A stretch of DNA of 64,000 bases from Hippopus hippopus (GCA_946811185.2 OX328113.1:19614521-19678520); one strand, 5' to 3'; shown: positions 1 to 11,580, counted from the stretch's first letter. Made by a program: numbers and translations. Notes: a model not told the origin generated them from the sequence alone.

Positions 1-562
1 CATGGGCTTATATAGGGAAAACTTACTTTAAAAATCTTCTCATACTAAGCCATAAGGCGCAGGGCTACCACATTTTGCATGTAGCTTTATCTAGTGGGTC
101 TCTACCAAGAGGGCCCAAATTATGACCTTGGGGTCCAGTTTGGCCCCACCCCAGGGGTCACAAGTTTTACATGGTTTTTATAGTGAAAACTTTATAATTC
201 TTCTTGTTACTAACCATAAGACCAAGGGCTACTAAATTCAGCCCTGTCTCAGGGATCTCATGGTTTACAGGGCCTTTTATTGAGGAAACTTTGAAAATCT
301 TCTTGTTTATAACCACACATTCTTGACCTGTATTATTTGGTATGGGGCTTTATATTGTGGACCTCACCAGGATTCAAGTAATTGTAGCTTTGTGGCCAAA
401 AATGGCTTTGCCCTGGGGTCATAACTTTCTTGTAGGATTTTATAGAAAAAATTTTTTATGTCTTCTAGTTTAAAACCAATTGGCCAAGTACTGTAATGTT
501 TGGCTGGTAGTGTTTTGACTTATTAGCCAGTGGAGCGATACAGGGCCATCAGGCCCTCTTGT
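1..562 (-). repeat. long GGCC-rich interspersed repeat, 5' end at about 562
   Basis: Reads on the - strand from CAAGAGGGCCTGATGGCCC through repeated blocks (TAGATAAAGCTACATGC, ACTTGTGACCCC) and runs out of the window. Same family as 24808-27338. Confidence 0.75.
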
Positions 563-564
563 TA

Positions 565-694
565 AAGTGGTAACACAACATTGTTGGAAAAGGACAAATG
601 CTGGTTACCAGCATTTTCTACTTTTACCACAATGTTTTCAAAATCCTCTTTCCAAAGGGATGTTAGAACAGGGGTTTGTTTGGTAAAGGATTAA
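565..694 (-). mobile_element. M1 copy, 5' truncated
   Basis: Hairpin plus right end GGTAAAGGATTAA. Abuts the acceptor of the first kinase exon. Confidence 0.75.
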
Positions 695-713
695 GAGACT
701 TTGTTCCTTACAG

Positions 714-775
714 GTATTACAGCACTAGAAATGGCTGAAGGAAAGCCACCCTATGGTGATATACACCCGATGAGG
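714..775 (+). CDS. STK3: Hippo kinase exon: late kinase lobe
   Basis: Acceptor CAG at 711-713, donor GT at 776. Encodes ITALEMAEGKPPYGDIHPMR, the segment after the kinase DxWSxG motif. An M1 copy ends only about 20 bases upstream of the acceptor. Confidence 0.95.
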
Positions 776-3700
776 GTAAGTTTATGTGTTACTTTGTCTT
801 GTCTATGACAGGGACTTGCATGGCTATATTGAGGTGTATTTGCAATCTTGAGGCCTAGAATTTGGTGCTTGAGGTACCAGGTTTGTTGTAGGAGCATCCT
901 TTAGCAAGACACTCCAGAGCCTAGACTAATACTAATGAAACCCAGGGTACTTATCAAAAAGTGAGTTGATGCCTTGATATTACTGAAGTGATGTTGGAAG
1001 TGGAGAACAACAATTTTCAATCAGTCATGCAGTCTTTGGTTTCAAGGTTTAGTCCTCTGATTTGTCCTCAGGAAATCCTGGCACTGTTCATGCTCAGTTG
1101 TTATTTGATAGAACACTGTAGAGCCCCAGCCTCAGTAGGTGAAAGACATGAACAAGTATGCTGTGGACATGATTAATCTGAAGTATTAGATTATAATTGG
1201 CAGATTGAACAACCAATGAACTTATAAAAGTATACTACAGTAATTCGATCAAAGCACATGTAAGTATGTATGTATAGTGCACCACAAAACGGACAATATC
1301 AGTCAAGAAAAAGATTGTAAATTCAGTAAAACTTGTCATTAATAGGCTACTCTATATAGCAAGCAACATTCAGCAAGCATATACTGTATTACAAAGAGAA
1401 AGCAGAAATGTTAAAATGTACCTGTAATAAGTAAGCACATTTTGAGTGTCCCTCAGGTGCTTAATACAGGCTAGACTTTAGCTGCAAGTTCATGACTGCA
1501 TATGAGACAAAAAACCTCTACAGATGGGACAATATAGATGCATATTTTGTGCAGTCATATCTTGATCTACACTGTTTTCAAAGGCAACTAAGTTATGAAA
1601 AGTGCTTTAAGAATTAATAGAAGAAAGTTATTTCTTTGTCATTGAACTTGTCAATCTTTTTCCAGGCAATTTTTATGATACCCACCAAACCTCCCCCGTC
1701 CTTCAGGAACCCTGACAAATGGTCTCAAGAGTTCATAGATTTTGTATCAAAATGTCTCGTTAAGAACCCAGAACAGAGAGCCCTAGCGGCAGAATTGTTA
1801 GAGGTAAGTGAATACCAAGGCCAACCACTGCTTGCTACCAGTTATCCTAAGAAACCACTTGCATTTAGCAACCACCACCATTTAACTCTATACTAAACAA
1901 CAAAATTTCAGACTTGTCTAAACAGTAAGCATTTGTACATGACAAATTAAATGTGGCTCAAAAGATGGGATTTGTATTCGAAACGGTAAAAAGCATTGTG
2001 GAAAGAGGAGAAAATGCTGATTACCAGCATTTTCTTCTATTCCCTCAATGTTTTCAAATGCCATCTTCCAAACGCCATCATCCTCAATGTTGTTTAAACT
2101 CAGGATTGTGTGGTAAAGGATCAAAGTAACCAATTCAAAGCTTTCACTTGATATATCACTGTCTTTGCTTTACCAACTTGTCTTAAGAAGGTAGTTTTGT
2201 TTGCTCCCTTTGGTGGCTAGCTAGGACACCTTGGACTGTACTTGAACTCTTTAACAAACAACAGAAACTTTAGACTAGTCCAAATTGAAAGCATCTACAG
2301 ACAACAAAATGAATGTGACCCAAAAATTAAAATTCGTTTTAGGTGGAAGAAGGCTTTTGAAAACATGTTGGAAAAGAAGAAAATTTTCCTCTTTCCCCAC
2401 AATGTTTTCAAAAGCTTTCTTTCCAAGGTTGGTTAAAATGCGGGATTGTGTTTATAGTATACTAGTCTATCCCACAGATAGATATAAATGTATAGCTTGT
2501 ATTTGTATAAGGGAACACTTATACTGCCTTGCTATAGAGCTAGCTTTTGTAGCGACGTGGTAGAGCATTCGCCTTGGGACTTGAAGGTCCAGGGTCCAAA
2601 TCCCGCCTGGGAAGGCTATGTGTCAGAACTGTTACATGTTGTAAAGGGTTAGTTCTTTCTCATTCAGAGCAAATTCTCCATTTTACATCAAGGTCTTCTC
2701 CCACAACTAGTAAACATCAGAATTAATATTTCTACTATGAAAAAAATTAATCCATTGTTCAATATTTTTGCTATTGCTTTTTTCAAGAGTAAAACATTAA
2801 GGTTGGAATAATACACTCTAAAAGAGTGTTTGTGCGCAAAAAGTGTTTTGAAACTTGAAAAAGACAATAGGCGAAATATTGCACAATAGAGTGTGTGTGT
2901 GTTTTTTCTTTTTTGATAGTGTTTCATTAATTTGTTGTGGAATTCATAGTGTCATTATGTTAATATTTTCAATTGTATTATTATTGGCAACTCTATAACA
3001 ATTTTTTTTTACAGCATGAATTTATCAAGAATGCAAAGCCTGTATCAATACTACAGAGAATGATCTTAGAAGCAAAGGAAATTCAGGAAGAACAGACTGT
3101 GAATGCCATGAATGGTGATGATTTTGTAAGTAACCTAGAAGTTGTGAGTTTTATCCCTGCTTGTGGCACAGGTTGCGATGGACTTGCCATGGGTAAGAAA
3201 TTGTAGGGCGATGGCGTAACTGGTGTAAACAAGTAAAAGCACTAGTAATTGAGTTGTTACAATGTTGCTACTGTTATACTACTGAAATGATATAAAGCAG
3301 CAATCAAGGCAACCTTGTTTCTCACTTGACTTTTTGCTGAGCTTGTAAGTTTTGGGGTTTGAAGTTTGAACCTTGGATATTGCAAAGATTCTTCATGGAA
3401 TTTTTTGGACACAAGAATCTGAATATTTTATTGATTTTGTTCAGGTTTGATTTACAACCAGCAGCAAGTAGAAATCTAGGAGAAGCAATGCTGTCTGTCT
3501 GTAGTTACAATCAACAAGAATGGAACAATTAATTTTTAAGAAATTTGTTTCTCTATAGACAGGTAGACAACGAAACTTCTGTTTTTGTACAAGCACAGTA
3601 AAAGTAAATTTTGCCACCACTAAAGAAAATATACTTAGCTTTTGTACATATATCAGTACATTTTCATGCTAGTGCTTGTATCTAAGTATATCATGCGAGT

Positions 3701-6700
3701 CCCTGTAGCACAATTGGTAGAGAATAGGAGTAGAGACCAGGGGGTCGCTGGTTTCAATCCCCACCTTGGCTAATTCTCTCAAAAGACTGATGATAGTCAT
3801 TGCAATAGGATTCATTCTTCTCTCTCTGCTGACCATGAAAGGAGTCAATAGGTTGGGAAGAAATTTGTGCAAACTACTTGTTAAAGAATAAACTCCAGGA
3901 AAGCAAGCAGAAGTGCACTGGCTGCCATGATATAACAGAAATAATGTTGAAAATGCATTAAACATCATACAATCATCCAATCTAAGTAGATCAGCCTTAC
4001 CTCATAACCAGACTACAAAAGTTTTGACTCGTCAAAATTGAAAGCATTTGCAGATGACTAATTAAGTGTATCTGGAAAAAGGGGGTTTGTCACTTAACGG
4101 GTAGAAAACATTGTGGGAAAAGGAGAAAATGCTGGTTACCAGCCTTTTCTCCTTTTCCCACAATGTTTTTAAAAGCCCTCTTCTTCATAGTCGTGAAATC
4201 ACAGGTCTTTTTGGTAAAGGGTTAAGTGGCAGTTACATGTTTTTTTCAAGGGAGAAGATGAAGTGGAAGGAGGAACTATGATCAGAAATGATGAGGGAAC
4301 AATGAAAGGCTCGCAAGCTGGTAAAAATACCTGCTTTTGCTATCTGTTTGATAGGCATCTGTTTGAAATTATTGGTGTTGGACTGGACAGTTTGGTTGTA
4401 GCAAACAAATTATTACGATTATGCTCAATTTCTTGCCAGATTTTACGTACTTGTAATGATTAGATGGTTTAAGTGTAATTTTTCTTCTTTACATGTTACA
4501 AAACATGTAATAATTTCGATTGATTAGTGTGGGGTCCTGCATTTGAGCCTCAGTGGATCCATTGGTTTTTCGTACGAGTGTCCTTGGGCAAGACACTTCA
4601 GACCCCAAACCCAGGAAATACATGAGTTTGTGAGCTGCCGCCGTGATATGATTGAAATAATGTTGAAAGCGATGTATAACACCATTCAATCAATCAGTTG
4701 ATGGATTAATGAGGCTGAATCAGCTCTTCATTTACTGTTGGTGGTTAATTTCAGGACAATTAATATTTATCAGTCCTAATTTCATTCATTCAAGCCATAG
4801 GGACTAAAATAATCAAGGGATAAAATGCTGTAATCTGCATATAAAAACAGCTTAACTTACTAAAGTTAAAAAAAGTCTCTACCCACTCATATCCAAGCTT
4901 TGTAACCCCATCAACCAATGACCAACCAGCATTCAACAGTGGTTGATAGTTATGTTTCGTAAGGCAAGACTGCTTTTTACTTGCTTGAATGTCTGATTGT
5001 TTTAGCTGCACTGTATGGTCAAATATATCGACCATGAAAAGATGCACATAGTTTACCAATTGTAAGTTTTTGCTGCAATGAACCTTTACCAAATTAAAAA
5101 AAAACTTGTTGCTGCAAGTATTTTTTTGTCCCATTGCGGATACTGGCAAAAAATTACAACCCTGGATGAAAGAGATGAGTGTTTTCAAAAGCATTCGTGT
5201 GAAAACATTGTGGTAAAAGGAGAAATTGCTCAATTTGAAGAATTCCTCCCCTTGCAACAATGTTTCAAAAGTAGTTTGCTAGGTATAATGCTTTTACAAC
5301 TATTATTGTAGGTACACTTCAATCAGAGAGTGGAACTGTTGTTGTAAATAGTGAAGCCTCAACCATGGTGGAGTCTGACCTCGGGACAATGGTAATAAAC
5401 GATTCAGATGAAGAAGATGACAGTACAATGAAAAGTAAGTTTGTTGCTGAAATATAGTTTATGATTATTTTGCTGTCAGAGAAGTATTTCTTGGTTGGTT
5501 TTGTTTGCTTTTTTGTCGTCCTTTTTTTTTTTGTTCAAGGCAAGCTTATATTTTAACTTTTGATCTCATAAAAGAAGAAATTTATAGACTACATGTACTG
5601 TATGTTTCTTTAATCCTTTTATCAAATAATCCCAACTTTGAACGACCCTGAGGAAGGAGGCTTTCAAAAACAGAGTGGGAAAAGGAGAAAGTGCTTTTAC
5701 CCGCATTTTTCTCCTTTTCCCACATTGTTTTCTACCTTTTCTAACTTGGATTTTATTATTTGAATCACATTAAACTTTCATTTGTAAATGCTTTGTAGTT
5801 AGACAGATTGAAAATTTTTTCTTTTGGTAGAGTTAAAGATCCTCATATGAGAAAAATTTGGCTTATATGACAAAAAACAAGGCCAATGTGATTCGTTCAA
5901 TATCAAATCCAAACTTGGCAACAAGTCCCTACCATCAATTGCTTAGACTGTCATTAATCAAGAATTATGTGTTTGCAGAATTACAAGTCCCAGGTCTGCA
6001 GTATTAAACAGAGGCTTTCAGCGAAAAAGAGTGTTTTCATTTTCTTAAAATTTGCCTGATATTATCAATGTTAGTTTTACTAAGTTGATAAAGTTATGGC
6101 CTGTATTCATTTCTAATTTCATTCTAAGTCTTATGCTAGAATTATAAAGTAACACTATTTGGGATTGTGCTGAACCATTTGGTTAAGCCAGTCGGAAATT
6201 CTGTTACTTGGAAATTTAGAAAATTTTTCAGAATATAACAAAGAGTTTTTTCAAGAATGGCTGGTAAATATGGGTCCTTGATTTGAGCAGGATTATACCA
6301 GTAGTATTGAATAAAGCTGTTATTTAGCCTCAAAGGTCCAATAGGTCAATAGCAGTCAAAAGTAAACAATGTAGGTGCTAAAATGCATTTAAATTTAAGT
6401 CATACCATATGAAGGTATGAAATCTACTGTGAAGTTGACAATATGTTATTGTTGGGTTGGTCCAAGTGTTAGTAGCTTGCAGAAAAATAAATTTTAGGAT
6501 CAGGTTAAAAGTAAACAAAAGATAGAAGGAACTGGCATCTTTTGAATGACTTTTAAATTTGTTTTTCTGCCAGCAACTATCACTTGGACTGAACATACAA
6601 TATCCAATTGTTATCTTTACAATAATTTCTATACTTGTAAAATGGTTCGGTTTAAATGTATTTTAAAACCTGCATTATTTACTTTTGGCCACTGTATGGG

Positions 6701-9700
6701 TCTTAAAAATTTGAACTGTTGAAATAGTTGAAGAAACATTTTCAAATATGGATAAGTCTAAAACTTTTTGGCGGGATAAAAGGTTAGATACCTATGTTTG
6801 ACCTATAGGGCAGTCAACTACATCGAGTGTTGCAAGTTCATCCAGTTTTGTCCGTAAGAACTTTTTTGTTTTGTTTTCTTTTGTATGCTGACTCTGGGTC
6901 TATGTATGCAGGCTGCTTCTCTTCTCGCCTCCCAGTTATCTCTTTGCCTTATTTTGATGCCTACTCATGTCTTTGTGGAATATAGTATAGAAAACACCAT
7001 ATAAATTTTGACATGAATCTCAGTGAATCTAAATATTTTCACTGCTTCTTAAACTTGGCTGGCTGAAATTTGACCATTTTATTTTTATGAAAGCCTTTTT
7101 AGGAGTGCAGGACACGATTGCCTGTGGAATAGTAGGTTGGGGCTTTGTCATAATGCATAAAAGATTGCTAACTCATGCCTTAGAATAGTAGTCTTGCATG
7201 AACGGATAAAATGACTTGCTCCCATAATTGCTTATGCATAGCTTTGACTCTCAATGACTGAAACAAGCATTAAGAGGGGAAAGGACACATTTATCCTTTA
7301 CCAAAATATCCCATGCTTTAAAGATCCTAAGAAAGAAAGCTTTTGAAAACATTGTGGAAAAATAAGAAAATGATGGTAACCAGCATTTTCTAATTTTCCC
7401 ATGCTTTCTACTGTTTTAAATACAGAAATCATCTTTTGAGCTTGACTGAATTTATTGCCTGCAAATGCTATCAGTTTGGTAGAATCTAAAATTTTCCATT
7501 TTGTTAGGGTTAAAGCACTGAACATGCAGTCTGATATTGGATCTACACTGTCAGCTATTTTTTAATGAATTCTGGCAAAAAAAGACCTTGATATAGCGAT
7601 ATTTTGGCTGCTTTTTATAATTACAAAGGTGTCATAAATTCAGGATGTGGACCCCTTACCAGACAACAAAAATTTAGCCTTGTCCAATTTCAAAGCGGGG
7701 TCCTGCGTGGCACAGTGGTAAAGTGTGTGACTCATAACCTGGAGGCCCCGGGTTTGAGCCACACGGGATCCACTTGGTTTTTCATGGGAGTGTCCTTAGG
7801 CAAGACACTTCAGAGCCCCAGCCTAGTACTGGGAAATCTTGAATATGTGAGCTGTCGCTGTGACTTGACAGAAATAATAGTGAAAGCAGCATAAAACACC
7901 ATTCAACCATCCAAATTCAAAGCATTTGCAGACAACAAAGTGAATATTACATAAACATGAACTTTGTCTTTTAAAGGCAGAAAACATTGTGGGAAAAGGA
8001 GAAAATAATGGTTACCAGCATTTTCTCCTTTTCACACAATGTTTTCAAAAGGCTTCTACCCCAGGGTTGTTAAAACTTAGGATCTGTTAAAGAGTGAAGA
8101 GTTCAGATATTAGGTTCAACATTGCTATAGTAAATTGGGGGAAGCTTTACATTTTTCCTCCTCCATACCATTTTCATGATCTTTATTAAATCTTATTTAA
8201 AAACATTGTGACAAAAGAAGAATAGCTTGTACTGAGCACTTTCCTGTTTTTTCAGTGTTTTGACATGTATTCAGGTTGATTACAGCTAATACCCCTACTT
8301 CAAAAGGATACTTTCATTTACTTGCAGTATGTTTCCCATTATTCTTTTCTCCAAATGTTTGTCTTTATGTATTTTGAAATGATTTTATTATCTATGCATG
8401 AAGCTTCTGATATTGGCTATTTTATCAGCTTTAAGCTCATTGAATTAAAGCAAGTTACAAACTTACATAACATCAAGTTTGGTTGTAATAAATGTTGTAC
8501 TTATATCACACAATAATAGTTGGCCCTGCTCTTAAGAAAGCCTAATTGTAATGTCACAGCCTTGTTGCCGTGTGTGTCATTGTGCAAAAAAATTGGACAT
8601 TTTTTGATACCTCTTGCATTAGCAAAGATATTTACGTCACCACCAATCAAGGAACCCATGCCAATAGGTTGGGTTATCCTCAACATATTTTGTGACAGTT
8701 ATGTACAATTATTGGCTTGGACTATTTTTACTGAAAAATTAAATGCAGCTGTGCATTTGCACCTTAAGTGGTGCTTATGTCTTGGTTTGTTGATTGTTAA
8801 AGTTTATTCCAAAAACTAAATCATAAAGCTAAACTTATCACTTCCTATTAAATCAAACAATTACAAATAATTACCCGAGTTAATCTTCATTGTATATTCC
8901 ATTAATTTTTTTACCCCACAATTCTGAGGCTTAATGACCCTGAGAAAGAAAGTTTTTTTAAAAAAGGTAAGTAAAGAAGAAAATGCTGGTAACCAGCTAT
9001 TTCTCCTTTACCCACAATGTTTTCTACCCTTTTGAATAAAACCTATTTTGCTAACATTCCAAACAAAGGTATCATTTATTTCTAATGCACTCAAGTACTG
9101 AAGAAATAAATTGGATATAAATTTCTTAAACCATCTTTTTCGCTTAAACAAAAACCCTTGTAATATGTACTCACCAAAATTATCTTAGTGAGACAATTTT
9201 GAGTACACACAAAAAAGGTTGGTACCAACAATTCTTCTCTTGTATGTGCCTTTAAAACACTGGGTACTTTCATTAACATTTCTACAATGCTTTCACTGCT
9301 CTTTCTATAAATAGGACACAGCACAGCTACCGGAGGCAAAGAGAAGTATCGCCCATCCTACTTAGATCACTTTGAGAAAAAGGAGCAAGAAGCCCAGTCG
9401 CAGAAGACTCAACTACCCCCTTCAGTCCAGCCCCAAGCCCAACAAAAACAGGTCACCCCACCCCACCACTTCCAGAGATCACTCATAGATGGAGATTTTG
9501 AATTTGTAAGTTAATGGCAAACCACTACCCACTGTACTATAGGCTGTAGAAAGCTTTTTCTTTTTAGAACATTATGGTAAAATGAGAAAATGCTTGTAAA
9601 TGAAAACTCTATTTTGCCACTGCACTACATTTTTTCACTTGTTTTCAGCCTTAACTTTATATATCCAAACTTTACCTTTTACCCCACAATCCCAAGTTTA

Positions 9701-10813
9701 AACGACCCAGAGGAAGAAGCCTTTTGAAAACACTGTCGGTAAAGGAGAAAATGCTGGTAACCAGCATTTTCTCACTGTTTTAAACCCTTCCCAAAAAGAA
9801 TTTCAATTTTTGAGTCACTTTTATTTTATTGTCTCTAAATGCGTCCAATTTTGACAAGTCAAAAATTTTGTCGTTTGGTAGAATTAATAAAGTTTGATTA
9901 CAAATGTTAATAAGGATGTTTGTTAAGTCGTTTGTTGCATATTTGTTGTTGGAAGTTGAGTTGAAGTTGACAGTTGAAATTTTTTGGTTTTTTTGCCAAA
10001 CATTTTACCAATTTTCAAAACTATCCTGTGTTTTACGACCCAGAAGAAAGCCTTTTGAAAACATTGTGGGAAAATGAGGAAATGCTGGAAACCAGCATTT
10101 TCTTCTTTCCCACAATGTTTTCTACCATTTCAAAGGCAAATCCCAGCATATGTTCTTTTAATTTCTTGTCTGCAAATGCTTTCAAAGTGGACTAGTCTGA
10201 AATAAAGAGACAAGGAAAACTATGGTCATGGTTTTGGCTCACCTTTTTCCGCATCTGAAGGCACCATCACGTTACTGAGGACATCAAATCTGGAGAGGAT
10301 GGCAAAATTTCAGACCTTTCAGACCCTTCCATATTCGAAGCATTTGCAGACCAAAAATCAAATGTGGCTCATATAGTACTAGTAACCTGAATTTGCTAAT
10401 GGTAGGGGAGAAAGGGATGAAATACCGATAACTAGTATTTTCTTTTCCTCTCATTTTGTTTCAAAAACCTTCTTCATGTTTATAAAAACTTGGCAGTTTG
10501 ATATAGTGCTGCTTGTGAAGACAATAGCTGAAAATGCATAAAGCCTGTATTTGTCCCATTGATATATTTGTTTGTCTTCTAATTTATTTAGAATTTTGGA
10601 ATAAGGCTTCGAAAATTTTCTTAATCACTTACCAAGTTTTCCTTTCCATTTTAGCTACGCAACTTAGCATATGAGGAACTTGAAAGAAGACTGTCTGATC
10701 TAGACCCAGAAATGGAGCGTGAAATAGACGAACTTCGAGCAAGATATCAGGCGAAACGCCAGCCAATCATAGAGGCCATTGATGCCAAAAAGAAGCGACA
10801 GCAAAATTTTTAG
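714..10813 (+). CDS. STK3: Hippo/MST kinase (STK3/STK4 orthologue), C-terminal part, 7 exons
   Basis: Core kinase of the Hippo pathway, which in animals phosphorylates LATS/Warts and MOB1 to restrain YAP/Yorkie. Exons read here: 714-775, 1666-1803, 3015-3125, 4251-4320, 5312-5434, 9315-9505, 10655-10813. All junctions are GT-AG and in phase, giving about 284 codons, close to the corresponding part of vertebrate MST2. Order: end of the kinase lobe (EMAEGKPPYGDIHPMR, then CLVKNPEQRA), an acidic linker with several Thr-Met motifs (GGTMIR, EGTMK, STMVES, LGTMV, STMK), then a SARAH helix ending RQQNF. The first exon starts with GT completing a Gly codon split by the upstream intron, so the ATP-binding lobe and activation segment lie outside the window. 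TM motifs of MST kinases are autophosphorylated and bind MOB1 and SLMAP (family knowledge). Introns are full of M1 copies. Confidence 0.96.
1666..1803 (+). CDS. STK3: Hippo kinase exon: end of kinase domain
   Basis: 46 codons, phase 0 at both ends. Reads from AIFMIPTKPPPSF to CLVKNPEQRALAAELLE and includes the conserved Arg of kinase subdomain XI. Confidence 0.96.
1882..2124 (-). mobile_element. M1 copy
   Basis: Full length, starts TTAACTC, ends GGTAAAGGATCAA. Arms slightly diverged. Confidence 0.8.
2242..2450 (-). mobile_element. M1 copy, diverged
   Basis: CTTTAGACTAGTCCAAATTG left half and an eroded hairpin; the right terminus is degraded. Confidence 0.7.
2548..2618 (+). other. tRNA-like sequence (pseudo-tRNA or SINE head)
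   Basis: Has a GTGGTAGAGC A-box-like segment and GGGTCCAAATCCC resembling a T loop, and the ends can pair, but the T stem is mismatched. Not called as a functional tRNA. Confidence 0.4.
3015..3125 (+). CDS. STK3: Hippo kinase exon: kinase/linker junction
   Basis: 37 codons after a T-rich acceptor. HEFIKNAKPVSILQRMI matches the MST HPFV...SILR segment that closes the kinase domain and begins the regulatory linker. Confidence 0.94.
3698..3985 (+). mobile_element. SINE-B copy
   Basis: tRNA-like head (GCACAATTGGTAGAG, GGTTTCAATCC), body with GATGATAGTCATTGCAATAG, tail GAAATAATGTTGAAAATGC. Full length, in a kinase intron. Confidence 0.8.
3997..4225 (-). mobile_element. M1 copy
   Basis: Well-preserved hairpin, ends GGTAAAGGGTTAA about 25 bases before the kinase exon at 4251. 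Confidence 0.83.
4251..4320 (+). CDS. STK3: Hippo kinase exon: linker with TM motifs
   Basis: 70 bp, phase 0 to 1. Encodes GEDEVEGGTMIRNDEGTMK and a short tail. It aligns with the vertebrate stretch that holds the caspase site DEMDSGTM, here DEVEGGTM. Confidence 0.9.
4518..4700 (+). mobile_element. SINE-A copy, truncated head
   Basis: GTGGGGTCCTGCATTTGAGC head remnant, body TGTCCTTGGGCAAGACACTT, tail GAAATAATGTTGAAAGCG then ACACCATTCAATCAATCA. Confidence 0.75.
5150..5285 (-). mobile_element. M1 relic
   Basis: Only GAAAACATTGTGGTAAAAGG and part of the opposite arm remain. It lies just before the kinase exon at 5312. Confidence 0.45.
5312..5434 (+). CDS. STK3: Hippo kinase exon: acidic linker
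   Basis: 123 bp, phase 1 to 1. Contains ASTMVESDLGTMVIND followed by the acidic run DSDEEDDSTMK, matching the GTMVIN...EEGTMK segment of vertebrate MST2. Confidence 0.94.
5610..5836 (+). mobile_element. M1 copy
   Basis: TTAATCCTTTTATC start and GGTAGAGTTAA end; hairpin centre mutated. Confidence 0.78.
5837..7289. other. intron sequence without recognised features
   Basis: AT-rich kinase intron. No exon-like open segment with splice sites and no recognised repeat family. Confidence 0.5.
7290..7513 (+). mobile_element. M1 copy
   Basis: TTATCCTTTACC start, GTTAGGGTTAA end, partly eroded hairpin. Confidence 0.78.
7650..8095 (-). mobile_element. M1 copy split by a SINE
   Basis: Left part 7650-7696 stops at CAATTTCAAAG. 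The right part resumes at about 7910 with CAAATTCAAAGCATTTGCAG. The hairpin around 7980-8050 is intact. Confidence 0.88.
7697..7909 (+). mobile_element. SINE-A, full-length, nested in M1
   Basis: tRNA-derived head with A box TGGCACAGTGG and B box GGGTTTGAGCC, body with GTGTCCTTAGGCAAGACACT, tail GAAATAATAGTGAAAGC then CACCATTCAACCATC. Flanked by an 11-bp duplication with one mismatch. Confidence 0.9.
8096..8901. other. intron sequence without recognised features
   Basis: Open frames at 8322-8819 lack splice context and protein-like composition. Nothing recognised. Confidence 0.45.
8902..9050 (+). mobile_element. M1 copy, 3' truncated
   Basis: TTAATTTTTTTACCCCACAA start, hairpin with a broken left arm, stops after CTACCCTTTTGAA. 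Confidence 0.7.
9315..9505 (+). CDS. STK3: Hippo kinase exon: pre-SARAH linker
   Basis: 191 bp, phase 1 to 0. YRPSYLDHFEKKEQE corresponds to the vertebrate SFLEYFEQKEKE segment. A Gln/Pro-rich stretch follows, then DGDFEF just before SARAH. Confidence 0.94.
9672..9896 (+). mobile_element. M1 copy
   Basis: Starts TTACCTTTTACCCCACAATC, ends TTTGGTAGAATTAA; right hairpin arm shortened. Confidence 0.78.
10021..10205 (+). mobile_element. M1 copy
   Basis: Good hairpin (10050-10120); left terminus not clear. Confidence 0.7.
10300..10505 (-). mobile_element. M1 copy, diverged
   Basis: AAAATTTCAGACC left side and TTCAAAAACCTTCTTCATG right side recognisable; both termini lost. Confidence 0.55.
10655..10813 (+). 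CDS. STK3: Hippo kinase terminal exon: SARAH domain and stop
   Basis: 52 codons plus TAG at 10811-10813. Encodes the SARAH dimerisation helix from LRNLAYEELERRLSDLD to AKRQPIIEAIDAKKKRQQNF. This helix mediates homodimers and pairing with SAV1 and RASSF proteins (family knowledge). No convincing AATAAA was identified just downstream. Confidence 0.97.
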   Translation, partial: LRNLAYEELERRLSDLDPEMEREIDELRARYQAKRQPIIEAIDAKKKRQQNF

Positions 10814-10884
10814 CCATATTTGGGCTTTGTGTCATTAAGTCTTCTTCCTTTTTATAGAGATTCAGATCAGTTTGGGGGTATTTT

Positions 10885-11117
10885 TTAACAACCCTTGACA
10901 ACACAAACCAGACTTTTAACGACCTGGAGAAAGAAAGCTTTTGGAAACATTGTGGAAAAACGAAAAAATGTTGGTAACCAGCAGATTCTTCTTCTCACAA
11001 TGTTTTCAACCTTTCTGGAAAATTTTAGCTCATTTTCACCAATGTAGAACACTTCATCTTGAGAAACACTTCCAAGTTTGGCAGAACCTAAAAGTTTGTC
11101 ATGCGGGAAAGGGTTGA
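10885..11117 (+). mobile_element. M1 copy
   Basis: TTTTTAACAACCC start and GGGAAAGGGTTGAAG end, about 70 bases after the kinase stop codon and possibly within its 3' UTR. Confidence 0.72.
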
Positions 11118-11277
11118 AGAAATATTCCACTTTGAATCTCGAGATATCCCCCTTGTCTGTTGATCTTGTGCATTGGCAAATTTTTCATTCATCTATTTCA
11201 AGACTCTTCTTTGAGTAAAATAATGAATTATGCAAAGTAAATGCCGAGATGGAGATTTAAATCTCAAAAACATGTTT

Positions 11278-11580
11278 AATCCACAAGGAAGAAGGTTATT
11301 TAAAAACCATGGAAAAAGAGAAAATTATGGTTGTCAGCATTTTCTCCTTTTCTCACAATATTTTAAAATGTTATAGCCATTACCAAATAATCCTGTGTTT
11401 GAACCACCCTGAGAAAGAAGGCCATTGAAAACAATGAGAAAAAAGGGGAAAATTGGGCTGAGCATTTTCTCCTGTTACCACATTGTTTTCTAACCTACCA
11501 GAGTCAAATCCTATCATTTGTCATCTGCAAATACTTTAGAATATATAGAAAGATTGAAAGTTCTGTCATCTGGACAGAGC
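11278..11580 (+). mobile_element. Two M1 copies back to back
   Basis: A truncated hairpin (11278-11375) followed by a longer copy from CATTACCAAATAATCC to about 11580. Confidence 0.6.

Noticed and set aside
2548..2618. Functional tRNA gene.
   Set aside because: The T stem is mismatched and the D-arm region irregular; it fits a pseudo-tRNA or SINE head better.
7298..7525. Many short open frames across the window with recurrent peptides such as [18 protein letters not shown] or [14 protein letters not shown].
   Set aside because: They are two frames of the M1 palindrome, not a protein family. They move with the repeat and lack splice context. They could mislead gene predictors.
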